A stretch of 64,000 bases of DNA. Origin: a virus. Location: positions 112,211 through 176,210 of IMG/VR virus record IMGVR_UViG_3300034082_004296; one strand, written 5' to 3'. Under the pieces are notes generated by a model. That model was not told the origin of the DNA and ran no database searches. It was given only the letters and a program-made list of their open reading frames with translations. This document shows positions 51,731 to 59,064 of this stretch, piece by piece (position 1 is the stretch's first letter; the number at the start of each line of letters is the position of its first letter). Made by a program: the position numbers and the translations under genes.

Positions 51731-53029
51731 ATGAAACTTTTATTTTTAATCGTATTCCTACTTGGAATTTCAAGCATTGTTAACTCGCAATGTAACCAAT
51801 ATCAAATCTACGAAAGTTTTACAGGTACCTTACCGACACAAGGTGGAACTTGGACTGCTAATTCAATGATAGCAGTAACCTCTCCAGTACGTACTGGAAC
51901 CCATGCAATTGGATTTAATGGTTCAGGCGATTGGATCAGAACTCCACAAATGGCTAGTCCAGGAATATTAAATTTTTGGTACAGAAGAAGCTCTAATTCT
52001 ACTGCATGGACGCTAAATGTTCAGACTTCACCAAATGGAACCACTTGGACTACTAGAGGTTCAATTACCACAGTCACTACTACGTATCAACAGTATACCC
52101 TAAATATTGGAGCCCTTAGTCTAACTAATATTTTTATTAGGTTAATTGATGCTAGGTCCTCTGGTGCACATGAAAGATATGTTGAAGACTTATCAATAAC
52201 TTCAACAGCTGCATCGTCTAACATTTTACTTCCTATCCTAGGATCATGTACTCAGACTCTCAACTCAAGTCTAACATATAACTTAGCTGATGACGGTGGC
52301 CCAGCCGGGCCTATATCGACTGGGTATAGTAACAATGTTGATCGTACCCTAACTCTCACTCCATCCGACAATACACTAAAACTACAGTTATCATTTACCC
52401 AAATGGATCTAGAGACCAGTTATGATTATCTATATGTTTATGATGGACCAACTACTTCTGCTACTCTTTTGGCAACACTAAACGGAACAGTCATACCTTC
52501 TGACATAACTGCGACGAATTCGACAGGTCAACTCACGATCCGATGGACTAGCGATGTCTCTAACATAGGAGCTTGGGGAGGATTTATGGCTAGTGTAAAG
52601 TCAATATCTGTTGTGCCGTTACCTGTTGAATTACTCTATTTTGAAGGTGATGTATATCCCTCTTTTAATAGCTTGAAATGGGCGACAGCATCAGAGCAAA
52701 ACTCTTCACATTTTATCATTGAGCGTTCAACTGACGGATATTATTGGAGAGAGATAGTAAAAAAGCCAGCCGCTGAAAATTCTAATCAGCTCATAAATTA
52801 CTATTACTTGGATAATATCGAAGATTTTGTTTTGCATTATTATCGATTAATTCAATGTGATATTGATGGAACGAATATGATATATGGACCGATCGCTATA
52901 GATAACCGTGAAAAATCAAAAAAGGTGGTCAAGTGGATTAATATGTTTGGTCAAGAGGTTAGCGAATACGAAAACGGAGTGATCTTTATAGTATATGAAG
53001 ACGGATCAACTAAAAAAGTGATCCGATAA
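51731..53029 (+). CDS. Secreted CUB-domain protein with type IX-secretion-like C-terminus (432 aa)
   Basis: Residues 1-19 (KLLFLIVFLLGISSIVNSQ) form a clear signal peptide. Residues about 25-155 form a jelly-roll-like domain (YESFTG, LNFWYRRSSNSTAWTLNVQ). Residues about 175-290 are a CUB domain (YDYLYVYDGPTTSATLLATL, LTIRWTSDVSNIGAWGGF). Residues about 293-340 match the linker typical of Bacteroidota exoproteins (VPLPVELLYFEG, FIIERSTDGYYW). The end (VVKWINMFGQEVSEYENG and VYEDGSTKKVIR) matches the type IX secretion sorting domain. Probably acquired from a host. Exported through the host system; acts on the outside or is a virion adhesin. Confidence 0.75.
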   Translation: MKLLFLIVFLLGISSIVNSQCNQYQIYESFTGTLPTQGGTWTANSMIAVTSPVRTGTHAIGFNGSGDWIRTPQMASPGILNFWYRRSSNSTAWTLNVQTSPNGTTWTTRGSITTVTTTYQQYTLNIGALSLTNIFIRLIDARSSGAHERYVEDLSITSTAASSNILLPILGSCTQTLNSSLTYNLADDGGPAGPISTGYSNNVDRTLTLTPSDNTLKLQLSFTQMDLETSYDYLYVYDGPTTSATLLATLNGTVIPSDITATNSTGQLTIRWTSDVSNIGAWGGFMASVKSISVVPLPVELLYFEGDVYPSFNSLKWATASEQNSSHFIIERSTDGYYWREIVKKPAAENSNQLINYYYLDNIEDFVLHYYRLIQCDIDGTNMIYGPIAIDNREKSKKVVKWINMFGQEVSEYENGVIFIVYEDGSTKKVIR

Positions 53030-53040
53030 GATAAATAATA
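53030..53040 (+). promoter_or_regulatory. GATAAATAATA late-promoter-like
   Basis: GATAAATAATA, 14 nt before the ATG at 53055; starts at the last base of the preceding stop codon region. Confidence 0.5.
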
Positions 53041-53054
53041 AGAAAGATCTATTT

Positions 53055-54887
53055 ATGTCAAATATAACTCTAACTGAGAGTCAAGCTCAACAGTTCAGAA
53101 TGTTTAATTCAGTAATTGAATCAGCTGAACCTAGACTTTCAAGCATTCTTACTTTTGATAACCTAGTAAACGAAGCACATGCTTTGAGAGTAATTGAATC
53201 AAATATTCCAGAAAGCTTAAAATTTGATCTTCACCTTGATATGATTTTAAGAGACGGCAGCCGAAACGTTGCTGATTACTATAAATCAATGTCAAACGGA
53301 ACTAATTACATATTGGAAGCTGCTAGAAAAGTATTTCCAAATGACTCAAAGATAACTGAATCTATCGAAAGTTTCAAGGAATATATGGTCTCCATGTTAA
53401 ATGAAGACGCATTATCATTAGGCAATCCTATTATGTCTGCTGGTGGAATTGATACTGCTCTAGCCGGTGGACCTCTTCAACCAAGAGCAGGTAGCGGTTT
53501 TTGGTCAGTTCTCAAAGGCTTATGGAATGCAGTTACTGAAGGCGGATCTCTTATAGGAGTCGTCCATTTTATCATTGATATTGTTGGACTCTTTGGTGAT
53601 TTTATTTTTCCTGGAGTCGGAGTATGTGCTGACCTTATTAATGCTGCAATATATGCTATTCGTGGAGAGTGGATGCTATGTGCAATCTCAGTAATTGCAG
53701 CTGTTGTGATAGGTTTTGGTGACGCTCTTAAATTAGTTAAATTTGCAGCCAAACCTGCTGAAAAAGTAATGGTCGCTTGCGCTAAGGGTCAAACTAAAGA
53801 GGCTGCTGAGATGATGGCAAAAATGAGTGCTAAGGAGAGTGGAGGAGTCATAAAAATTCTTACACAAATCTTTGGAAATATTGGAGGTGCTCTAGGAAAA
53901 GCAACCTCACTTATTGGAAAACTGACACAAGGTATTGGTAAAGTAGTAGATTATATTCCAGGACTAGGTGCGCTTTTGAGACCAATATTCGATGGGATAG
54001 GAAAAGTCCTTACTAAGTTTGGGGAAAAAATGTCACTAGGTAGTGCCACCTTTAAACTAGCAACAACTTCAGCAAAAGAGGCTGCTGCCGTTACTATTCA
54101 TCAAGCTTTAAAAGGAGGCGGTGACATTATATTTGATGGTTCATGGGTAAAGGTAGTCAATAAGGAAGGCAAGCAAGTAGGAAAGTACCCATTCAAACAG
54201 TTTGAGAAGATAAGCGCTGATGAATTCATGGAAGCTGCAGTAAAAAAGGCTGGCGATCGAGCAAGTGCTCGAATCTTATATAAGAATGGTAAAGATTATG
54301 CTAAGGTCACCAAGACTCTTGAAAAAGACGCAGTTCAAGATTCTATGAGAAAAAGAGCATTTGAATATTTCGGTACTACTGCTTTTTGGAAGGGATCAAA
54401 GAGAATGTATAAAGACTTTATGTTTTTTGTCGGTAAGCAGATCTATAAGATAATATTTAAGACTGATTGGGTTGACGGTGCAAATAATAAATGGTCAGAA
54501 AGAGAAGTCGGGGGCCATGGCAACGGTGCATTCAACCATTGGATTGACAATCGGATAAAGGATGAGATGGATGAGAAAGGAGCAGTATACTTGCCTGCAT
54601 TGGACTTAGACTCAGAAGATCAAGAGGTTGTCGACAAGGTCACTGAATACCAAAACCATTATGCTAAACTTTACGGTCAACCTACAATCATGAATGTTGT
54701 TACCAAGACATATGATAAGGAAGGGGCCACCAAAGAATATGCAGCCTTTTTTGATGATATCGCATCTGGAAAAGTTAAGAGGGGCGGGACTGGTGATAAA
54801 GTTGACCACTCAATATCTGATACTCTTACTGAGGGTCGTGCGCCAATTGTAAAAAAGATAATGAATTTTTCAGATTTTAACCGATGA
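53055..54887 (+). CDS. Pre-toxin-like membrane-active protein, possible ejection protein (610 aa)
   Basis: The N-terminus has L-T-E at 6-8 and VIES at 21-24, possible prohead-protease sites. Residues about 160-240 are strongly hydrophobic and Gly-rich, with FGDFIFPGVGVCADLINAAI and IRGEWMLCAISVIAAVVIGF, closely resembling the pre-toxin domain of polymorphic toxins ('F-I-P-G-V-G-x-x-A-D-x-I-N-A-x-I-y'). A Gly/Ile-rich region (LIGKLTQGIGKVVDYIPGLG) follows. The C-terminus is basic then charged and ends MNFSDFNR. It may form a membrane pore for DNA entry or carry a toxin. Coupled to the next gene (ATGA). Confidence 0.55.
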   Translation: MSNITLTESQAQQFRMFNSVIESAEPRLSSILTFDNLVNEAHALRVIESNIPESLKFDLHLDMILRDGSRNVADYYKSMSNGTNYILEAARKVFPNDSKITESIESFKEYMVSMLNEDALSLGNPIMSAGGIDTALAGGPLQPRAGSGFWSVLKGLWNAVTEGGSLIGVVHFIIDIVGLFGDFIFPGVGVCADLINAAIYAIRGEWMLCAISVIAAVVIGFGDALKLVKFAAKPAEKVMVACAKGQTKEAAEMMAKMSAKESGGVIKILTQIFGNIGGALGKATSLIGKLTQGIGKVVDYIPGLGALLRPIFDGIGKVLTKFGEKMSLGSATFKLATTSAKEAAAVTIHQALKGGGDIIFDGSWVKVVNKEGKQVGKYPFKQFEKISADEFMEAAVKKAGDRASARILYKNGKDYAKVTKTLEKDAVQDSMRKRAFEYFGTTAFWKGSKRMYKDFMFFVGKQIYKIIFKTDWVDGANNKWSEREVGGHGNGAFNHWIDNRIKDEMDEKGAVYLPALDLDSEDQEVVDKVTEYQNHYAKLYGQPTIMNVVTKTYDKEGATKEYAAFFDDIASGKVKRGGTGDKVDHSISDTLTEGRAPIVKKIMNFSDFNR

Positions 54888-55732
54888 AATTAAAAAACTT
54901 TAAGAGTTACTCTGAATACTATTCAAAGGATCCAAATAACTTTGAAAAAAAGATAGCCCTAGCATCATCTGGTAGCCAGCACCCTCTATTTGAAAACTTT
55001 TCCACGTTTGATGACGCAATAACTGCTACAAAGTCCGTGCCCGTAATAATTTGGGGAAACTTTAGGTTTTCAAGCATGAACGAAAATTTTTGTAGTGTTG
55101 TCTATAATCAGGGAAATATTCCTTCAAAAAAGGAGATATCGACTGTCTTCAAGGAAGAGGATTTTGTACCAAAGGTAGTAAAGGATAGGTCTTTAATAAA
55201 AAAGATGAGCTTTCCGATCACTGGAGTTTTTGGAGAAGAGGAAGAAGACTTTAAAACATATGGACAGTTTAAAAAGTCCGAGAGATTTTTTGATCACTTT
55301 AAGGAGAAACTTGTACCTACGTCTAAATTTGAGGTGCTAGCAGTCGACGGTAAACCCGTACATGCACATAAGAAGATAATTAATAACTCATTCGATATTG
55401 ATCTTACTCGATGGAAACATTTAGGGGAGGCAGAATCAATCTGTAAAAAGATCCATTCTAAGTATTCTCCCGATTTTTATGTGGTCTCTCTGCTTGAAGC
55501 AAATGGCCAACTTTACCTAGATTCGATAACTAGAAACATTGACCTCACCCCAGTACAGAGTGTAAGGTTATACGAGGCAGCCTATCGAAAATATTATGAG
55601 ACTGATTTGCCTTACTGGTTTAGAAAAAAGGTTTTTGAGGATCACGTAAAGCCATATTATATCAAGAAGTACTATGATTCTCTGCTAATTAAGCCGACTG
55701 GTACAATCGACTATGAAAAATACTTAAACTAA
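54884..55732 (+). CDS. ATP-grasp-like protein with tag-like N-terminus (282 aa)
   Basis: The N-terminus MKLKNFKSYSEYYSKD has the aromatic spacing of the tag (F-x-x-Y-x-x-Y) but no clear L-x-E. The body follows the ATP-grasp order: VPVIIWGNFRFSS, VPKVVKDRSLIKKMSFPITG, then FEVLAVDGKPVHAHKKI (the usual 'R-v-l-v-i-g-g-k-v-v-a-a-x-k-R'). SICKKIHSKYSPDFYVVSLL and ANGQLYLDSITRNIDLTPV follow in place of 'l-g-l-d-f-x-g-V-D' and 'y-v-l-E-x-N'. Metal-binding Glu and Asn may be changed (LDSITRN). Family assignment is by eye. Stop and next start overlap (TAATG). Confidence 0.4.
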   Translation: MKLKNFKSYSEYYSKDPNNFEKKIALASSGSQHPLFENFSTFDDAITATKSVPVIIWGNFRFSSMNENFCSVVYNQGNIPSKKEISTVFKEEDFVPKVVKDRSLIKKMSFPITGVFGEEEEDFKTYGQFKKSERFFDHFKEKLVPTSKFEVLAVDGKPVHAHKKIINNSFDIDLTRWKHLGEAESICKKIHSKYSPDFYVVSLLEANGQLYLDSITRNIDLTPVQSVRLYEAAYRKYYETDLPYWFRKKVFEDHVKPYYIKKYYDSLLIKPTGTIDYEKYLN

Positions 55733-55920
55733 TGCTGATCATTAATTGTAAGGGTAAAAAGATAGAGTGGGTTCTTAAGAAATACAGACAACGAGTAGAC
55801 TCTACTGGACAGTTGGATGAGCTTAGACAGAGAAAGGAGTTTGAAAAACCAAGTGTCAAAAAGAGAAAAATAAAGCAGAGAGCGCAATATAAATCTAAAA
55901 ATAACGATGCTAAGATTTAA
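55732..55920 (+). CDS. rpsU: Ribosomal protein bS21
   Basis: 62 residues, full family length. IEWVLKKYRQRVDSTGQLDE fits the bS21 N-terminal helix, and LRQRKEFEKPSVKKRKIKQR matches the diagnostic 'L-R-x-R-x-x-x-E-K-P-S-x-x-R-K' segment. bS21 joins the small subunit next to the anti-Shine-Dalgarno end of 16S rRNA. In Bacteroidota bS21 is involved in hiding that sequence, so a phage copy could retune start-site choice. Phage-encoded bS21 is known from cultivated and metagenomic phages. The start overlaps the previous stop (TAATG); the next gene begins inside it (14-base overlap). Confidence 0.9.
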   Translation: MLIINCKGKKIEWVLKKYRQRVDSTGQLDELRQRKEFEKPSVKKRKIKQRAQYKSKNNDAKI

Positions 55921-56401
55921 AGACTTTTTAAACGAGCGATGGGGCAAAGACATGTTACCTAAAGATAGAAGAGCGGCTGGCGTAGCAATCGTTTGGGAAA
56001 ACCGAATACTTTTGGTCCATCCAACAAATTCTTCCTGGAAAAAAGCAACATGTGGAATACCCAAGGGAAAGCTTGAACCTGGTGAGGATCCAGTGTCTGG
56101 TGCTCTTCGTGAGCTTGAGGAAGAGACAGGAATAGTATTGGACGAGAGCCAGCTTGACCCGGAATCGAATAGCGTTGATTTCTATAATGCAAAGGGAGAG
56201 CCTGATGGGTCCTTAATCTATTTTGTATGTACAATATCTGATCTTGCTGAAATAGGTCTGGATTCAGATCGTGTGCCTAAGGGCCAACTCCAGCTAGAAG
56301 AGGTGGATTGGGGAAAGTTTGTTAGTGCTGAAGAAGCATATCCAATATGTACTAGAAACCAGCTAATCATCCTAGATCGGCACATTACTTTGAATAAATA
56401 A
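55907..56401 (+). CDS. NUDIX hydrolase with capsid-targeting-like N-terminus (164 aa)
   Basis: Residues 54-76 are a perfect Nudix box (GKLEPGEDPVSGAL then RELEEETGI: G-x5-E-x7-R-E-U-x-E-E-x-G-U). The body strand VAIVWENRILLVHPTNSSW precedes it. The enzyme class hydrolyses nucleoside diphosphates linked to another group (NTPs, ADP-ribose, capped RNA, dinucleotide polyphosphates); substrate not evident. The N-terminus MLRFKDFLNERWGK has the tag layout, with L-N-E at 8-10. This would make it a packaged enzyme delivered with the DNA. Overlaps bS21 by 14 bases. Confidence 0.85.
   Translation: MLRFKDFLNERWGKDMLPKDRRAAGVAIVWENRILLVHPTNSSWKKATCGIPKGKLEPGEDPVSGALRELEEETGIVLDESQLDPESNSVDFYNAKGEPDGSLIYFVCTISDLAEIGLDSDRVPKGQLQLEEVDWGKFVSAEEAYPICTRNQLIILDRHITLNK
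56393..56401 (+). promoter_or_regulatory. AATAAATAA late-promoter-like
   Basis: AATAAATAA at the end of the NUDIX gene, 20 nt before the GTG at 56422. Confidence 0.45.
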
Positions 56402-56421
56402 CTAAAACATCCGATATTTTC

Positions 56422-57765
56422 GTGAGACCTTTAAACTTTAATACCTGGAATTCTTTAAATGAGACTGTTGCATTCGATCCCAGTGCAAACTATCCAGACA
56501 AGACATTTGGTTATGCTTCCGGTTCAGTCGATGCAGCTAAAGTAGTTGCCGGCGGCGCTGGAGGAAATTGGGGCGGGTCCATGTCAAGAGCACTATGGTT
56601 TGCTCGAGTAGCCGATGATTGGGCCAAGGCCAATGGAAAAACCGGATCACTAATTACTTCTCAAAAAAGATCTAGACAAAAGACTGATTCAGGCAATACA
56701 TCAGACCATTATGAGGGCAATTCGGATGCATATGCAGTCGATATCGCAGCTGCTGGTGCTGAAGGAGACGAGATACTTGCGTATATTATGCAAAAGTTTG
56801 GATACCCAGAATATAAAGGAGGTTCATGGTTTAACATAACAATCAATGGTTATCGATACCAGGTAGGCTGGAGAGTCAAAAACCATTTTGATCACATCCA
56901 TGTAGGGGTAAAAAGAGTAGTTGGCGGAAAGGATACCCCGACTGGAAAAAAGGGAACATTTGGTGAAAAGATGGCGAGTAACTCAGAAGTAGTTGCATGG
57001 TTTGCTAAGCATGCTTCGAATGTCACACTGAGTGGCGCTTTCATTGATAACCTAATAAAGGATGATCCTGAAAAGCCTAAGAAACTAGAATGGTTTAAGA
57101 AAAAATTCAATGTCACTGATTTAGGTGATCCAGTTAAACCTAAATCATCTAATGATATTGTAATAACTGCACCTGATTGGTGGATATCAATGACTAAAAA
57201 AGTAATAGATAATTTTGAAGGCGGTTATTGGAATCATTGGGAGTGTAAAAATCATCCATATTCAGCAATGTATGCAAATTCTGGAGAGACCTTATTTGGC
57301 TTAGACCGGAAGGCTGGCCAAATAGAGAAGATTTGCCCTGCCGGTAAAAAATTCTTTGCAATTATTGATGGAGAAAAAGCAACACTAAAGGATAAGTTTT
57401 GTGAAGTATGGAAATATAACTATCGTGGCGGAAAGTTAGAGGACGAATTAAAGCTTCTTGCTGCAGAAACGATGTGGTTCTCATACAATGCAAATATGGA
57501 AGCTTTTTCAAAACATCCGGAAACTAAGAATAGGATTGAAAAAAATAAGGGCTTGGTTTTACACATGTCATATGCTTGCTGGAATGGTCCAGGATTCTTC
57601 CAAAAGTTTGTCAAAGCTCTTGAAAAAGGGGTAAAAGAGGGAAAATCAGACAAACAACTCATTGAGATTGCTAAGACTACTAGAGCAGCCGCTCTGTCAG
57701 GTTACTGGGCAAAAGGATCAGCTACTGTAAATAAGTTAATTGATAAAGAGGCAGGGCTCGCATAA
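56422..57765 (+). CDS. Two-domain peptidoglycan hydrolase with tag-like N-terminus (447 aa)
   Basis: Starts with GTG. The N-terminus RPLNFNTWNSLNETVAF has L-N-E at 12-14, as in the shared tag. Residues about 90-170 resemble M15/LAS zinc peptidases (D-Ala-D-Ala carboxypeptidase type): SDHYEGNSDAYAVDIA, then HFDHIHVGVK with the second His pair. Residues about 245-440 contain an EGGYWNHWECKNHPYSAMYA segment and SGETLFGLDRK, like the Glu of GH108/lysozyme-type muramidases ('E-G-G-Y'). Together they would cut both peptide and glycan. It could be the endolysin, but the tag points to a virion enzyme that eases DNA entry. Confidence 0.65.
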   Translation: MRPLNFNTWNSLNETVAFDPSANYPDKTFGYASGSVDAAKVVAGGAGGNWGGSMSRALWFARVADDWAKANGKTGSLITSQKRSRQKTDSGNTSDHYEGNSDAYAVDIAAAGAEGDEILAYIMQKFGYPEYKGGSWFNITINGYRYQVGWRVKNHFDHIHVGVKRVVGGKDTPTGKKGTFGEKMASNSEVVAWFAKHASNVTLSGAFIDNLIKDDPEKPKKLEWFKKKFNVTDLGDPVKPKSSNDIVITAPDWWISMTKKVIDNFEGGYWNHWECKNHPYSAMYANSGETLFGLDRKAGQIEKICPAGKKFFAIIDGEKATLKDKFCEVWKYNYRGGKLEDELKLLAAETMWFSYNANMEAFSKHPETKNRIEKNKGLVLHMSYACWNGPGFFQKFVKALEKGVKEGKSDKQLIEIAKTTRAAALSGYWAKGSATVNKLIDKEAGLA

Positions 57766-57826
57766 TTTCAAACTATTTTAAAACTTTATCCAAGACATTG
57801 AGTTTAATATTCTAAAATTAAACATT

Positions 57827-58315
57827 ATGTCTGAAGAAAAAACAACAACCGAAGAACAAGAAGTATTGATTGAAGAGACTCAAGATGCCATGCCAGAAGG
57901 AGTACATTTCTTAGAGGAACCTCAAGCAGAACTTAGTGAATTAGATGCTGCCATTCAAGCTAGAATGGGACATTTTCCAATTGAGATCTCGCCAGCAGAT
58001 CTAAAATACATTAAGAACCTACTAAACAATAAGATCGAGTGGAAAGGGCCAAACGAAGCATACTTGATGCTAATGTCACTTCTTTCTATCTCTAGCGAGC
58101 TTAAAGAAAGAGATTCTCAATCAAACGAAAGAGTGTCAATACACCTTCCTTCTACTACTCTTGAGTCAATCAACTTTTTCTTAAATCGAGTTACTGGTAA
58201 GGGTGAAGAATCTGCACATAGATTATTTGCAGTATCTATGTTGCTTCGTCCTGCAATGGAGCAAATTAAAAAACTTGACGAAGTTATTGAAAAATTACAA
58301 TCTGAGGAAAAATAA
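57827..58315 (+). CDS. Hypothetical acidic protein (162 aa)
   Basis: The first 55 residues are acidic and mostly disordered (MSEEKTTTEEQEVLIEETQD). The rest is helical (YIKNLLNNKIEWKGPNEAYL, LMSLLSISSELKERD), followed by another helix, FFLNRVTGKGEESAHRLF. Highly acidic proteins in this place recall T4 prohead core components, but there is no recognisable match. Leader is A/T-rich (TAAAATTAAACATT) before the ATG. Confidence 0.45.
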   Translation: MSEEKTTTEEQEVLIEETQDAMPEGVHFLEEPQAELSELDAAIQARMGHFPIEISPADLKYIKNLLNNKIEWKGPNEAYLMLMSLLSISSELKERDSQSNERVSIHLPSTTLESINFFLNRVTGKGEESAHRLFAVSMLLRPAMEQIKKLDEVIEKLQSEEK

Positions 58316-58326
58316 ATCATTACTTA

Positions 58327-58337
58327 GATAAATAATA
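58327..58337 (+). promoter_or_regulatory. GATAAATAATA late-promoter-like
   Basis: GATAAATAATA, 16 nt before the ATG at 58354. Confidence 0.55.
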
Positions 58338-58353
58338 AAAAAGTTTATTAAAG

Positions 58354-58719
58354 ATGAAAGTAAAAAACTTTGCAGGGTTTATGAAAACTCGCAGAATGAA
58401 CGAAAGCGACGGCATGGAAGGTGCTGAAGACACTGGATACGGAACTAATCCTGAAGAAGAAATGAACATGGGATATTATGGGTATGGCGCCAATCCTGAA
58501 GAAGAGGAAGAGCCTGCTGAAGGTGAAGAGGGAGAAGGTGAAGAAGGAGCAGAAGAGGAATTAACTCTTGAAGACCTTAAAGCCATGATCGATGACCTAA
58601 CTGAGAGAGTTAAGAAACTTGAACCAGAAGAGGAAGGTGAAGAGGGAGAAGAAGGTGAGGAAGGTGAGGAGCCTGCTGAAGGAGAAGCTAAACCTGCAGA
58701 AAAGGAAGCCAACATTTAA
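58354..58719 (+). CDS. Acidic prohead-core-like protein (121 aa)
   Basis: The N-terminus MKVKNFAGFMKTRRMNES resembles the shared tag (M-N-E at 15-17, then Ser). After Gly/Tyr-rich residues (GYGTNPEEEMNMGYYGYGAN) the protein is one of the most acidic here: long Glu/Gly runs flanking the helix LEDLKAMIDDLTERVKKLEP, which also appears in the 59045 gene. The pattern (tag, acidic, short coiled coil) resembles T4 prohead core proteins such as gp67, which are cut by the gp21 protease. A strong terminator follows its stop. Confidence 0.6.
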   Translation: MKVKNFAGFMKTRRMNESDGMEGAEDTGYGTNPEEEMNMGYYGYGANPEEEEEPAEGEEGEGEEGAEEELTLEDLKAMIDDLTERVKKLEPEEEGEEGEEGEEGEEPAEGEAKPAEKEANI

Positions 58720-58740
58720 TTAAAAGCGTATCATACACTT

Positions 58741-58768
58741 AAAGCGAATGGAAACATTCGCTTTTTTT
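58741..58768 (+). terminator. Intrinsic terminator with GAAA loop
   Basis: Perfect 10-bp stem AAAGCGAATG / CATTCGCTTT with loop GAAA, followed by T-run. It lies 22 bases after the stop at 58719. Confidence 0.9.
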
Positions 58769-58773
58769 GTCAA

Positions 58774-58782
58774 GATAAATAA
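58774..58782 (+). promoter_or_regulatory. GATAAATAA late-promoter-like
   Basis: GATAAATAA, 18 nt before the ATG at 58801, directly after the terminator. Confidence 0.55.
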
Positions 58783-58800
58783 CAAAAAATAAAATATATT

Positions 58801-59064
58801 ATGTCTGCAAAAAAATTTAATAATTTTATGAAAATCGGCCGTTTAATTGAATCTCAAGATGGAATGGAAATAGGATATTTTCCAAAACCAGAAGACTGGT
58901 CTAAGGAAATGAGCAGATCTGCCAGTATTTATGGAGCAATGGATGAACCTGAAGAGTTAACCTTAAATAGTCTTAATTCAAAGATTAATGATTTAGAATC
59001 AGAAATAGCTAGGCTATCATCAAGACTTGAACAATTAGAATCTAATGGGAATAACGATTATTAA
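58801..59064 (+). CDS. Small tagged coiled-coil protein (87 aa)
   Basis: The N-terminus MSAKKFNNFMKIGRLIES fits the tag with L-I-E at 15-17 then Ser. The middle has a Gly/Tyr-rich segment (YGAMDEPEELT), then a coiled coil (LNSKINDLESEIARLSSRLE). Layout matches the 58354 and 59045 proteins: tag, acidic/Tyr linker, C-terminal coiled coil. Probable head core component. Overlaps the next gene by 20 bases. Confidence 0.55.
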   Translation: MSAKKFNNFMKIGRLIESQDGMEIGYFPKPEDWSKEMSRSASIYGAMDEPEELTLNSLNSKINDLESEIARLSSRLEQLESNGNNDY

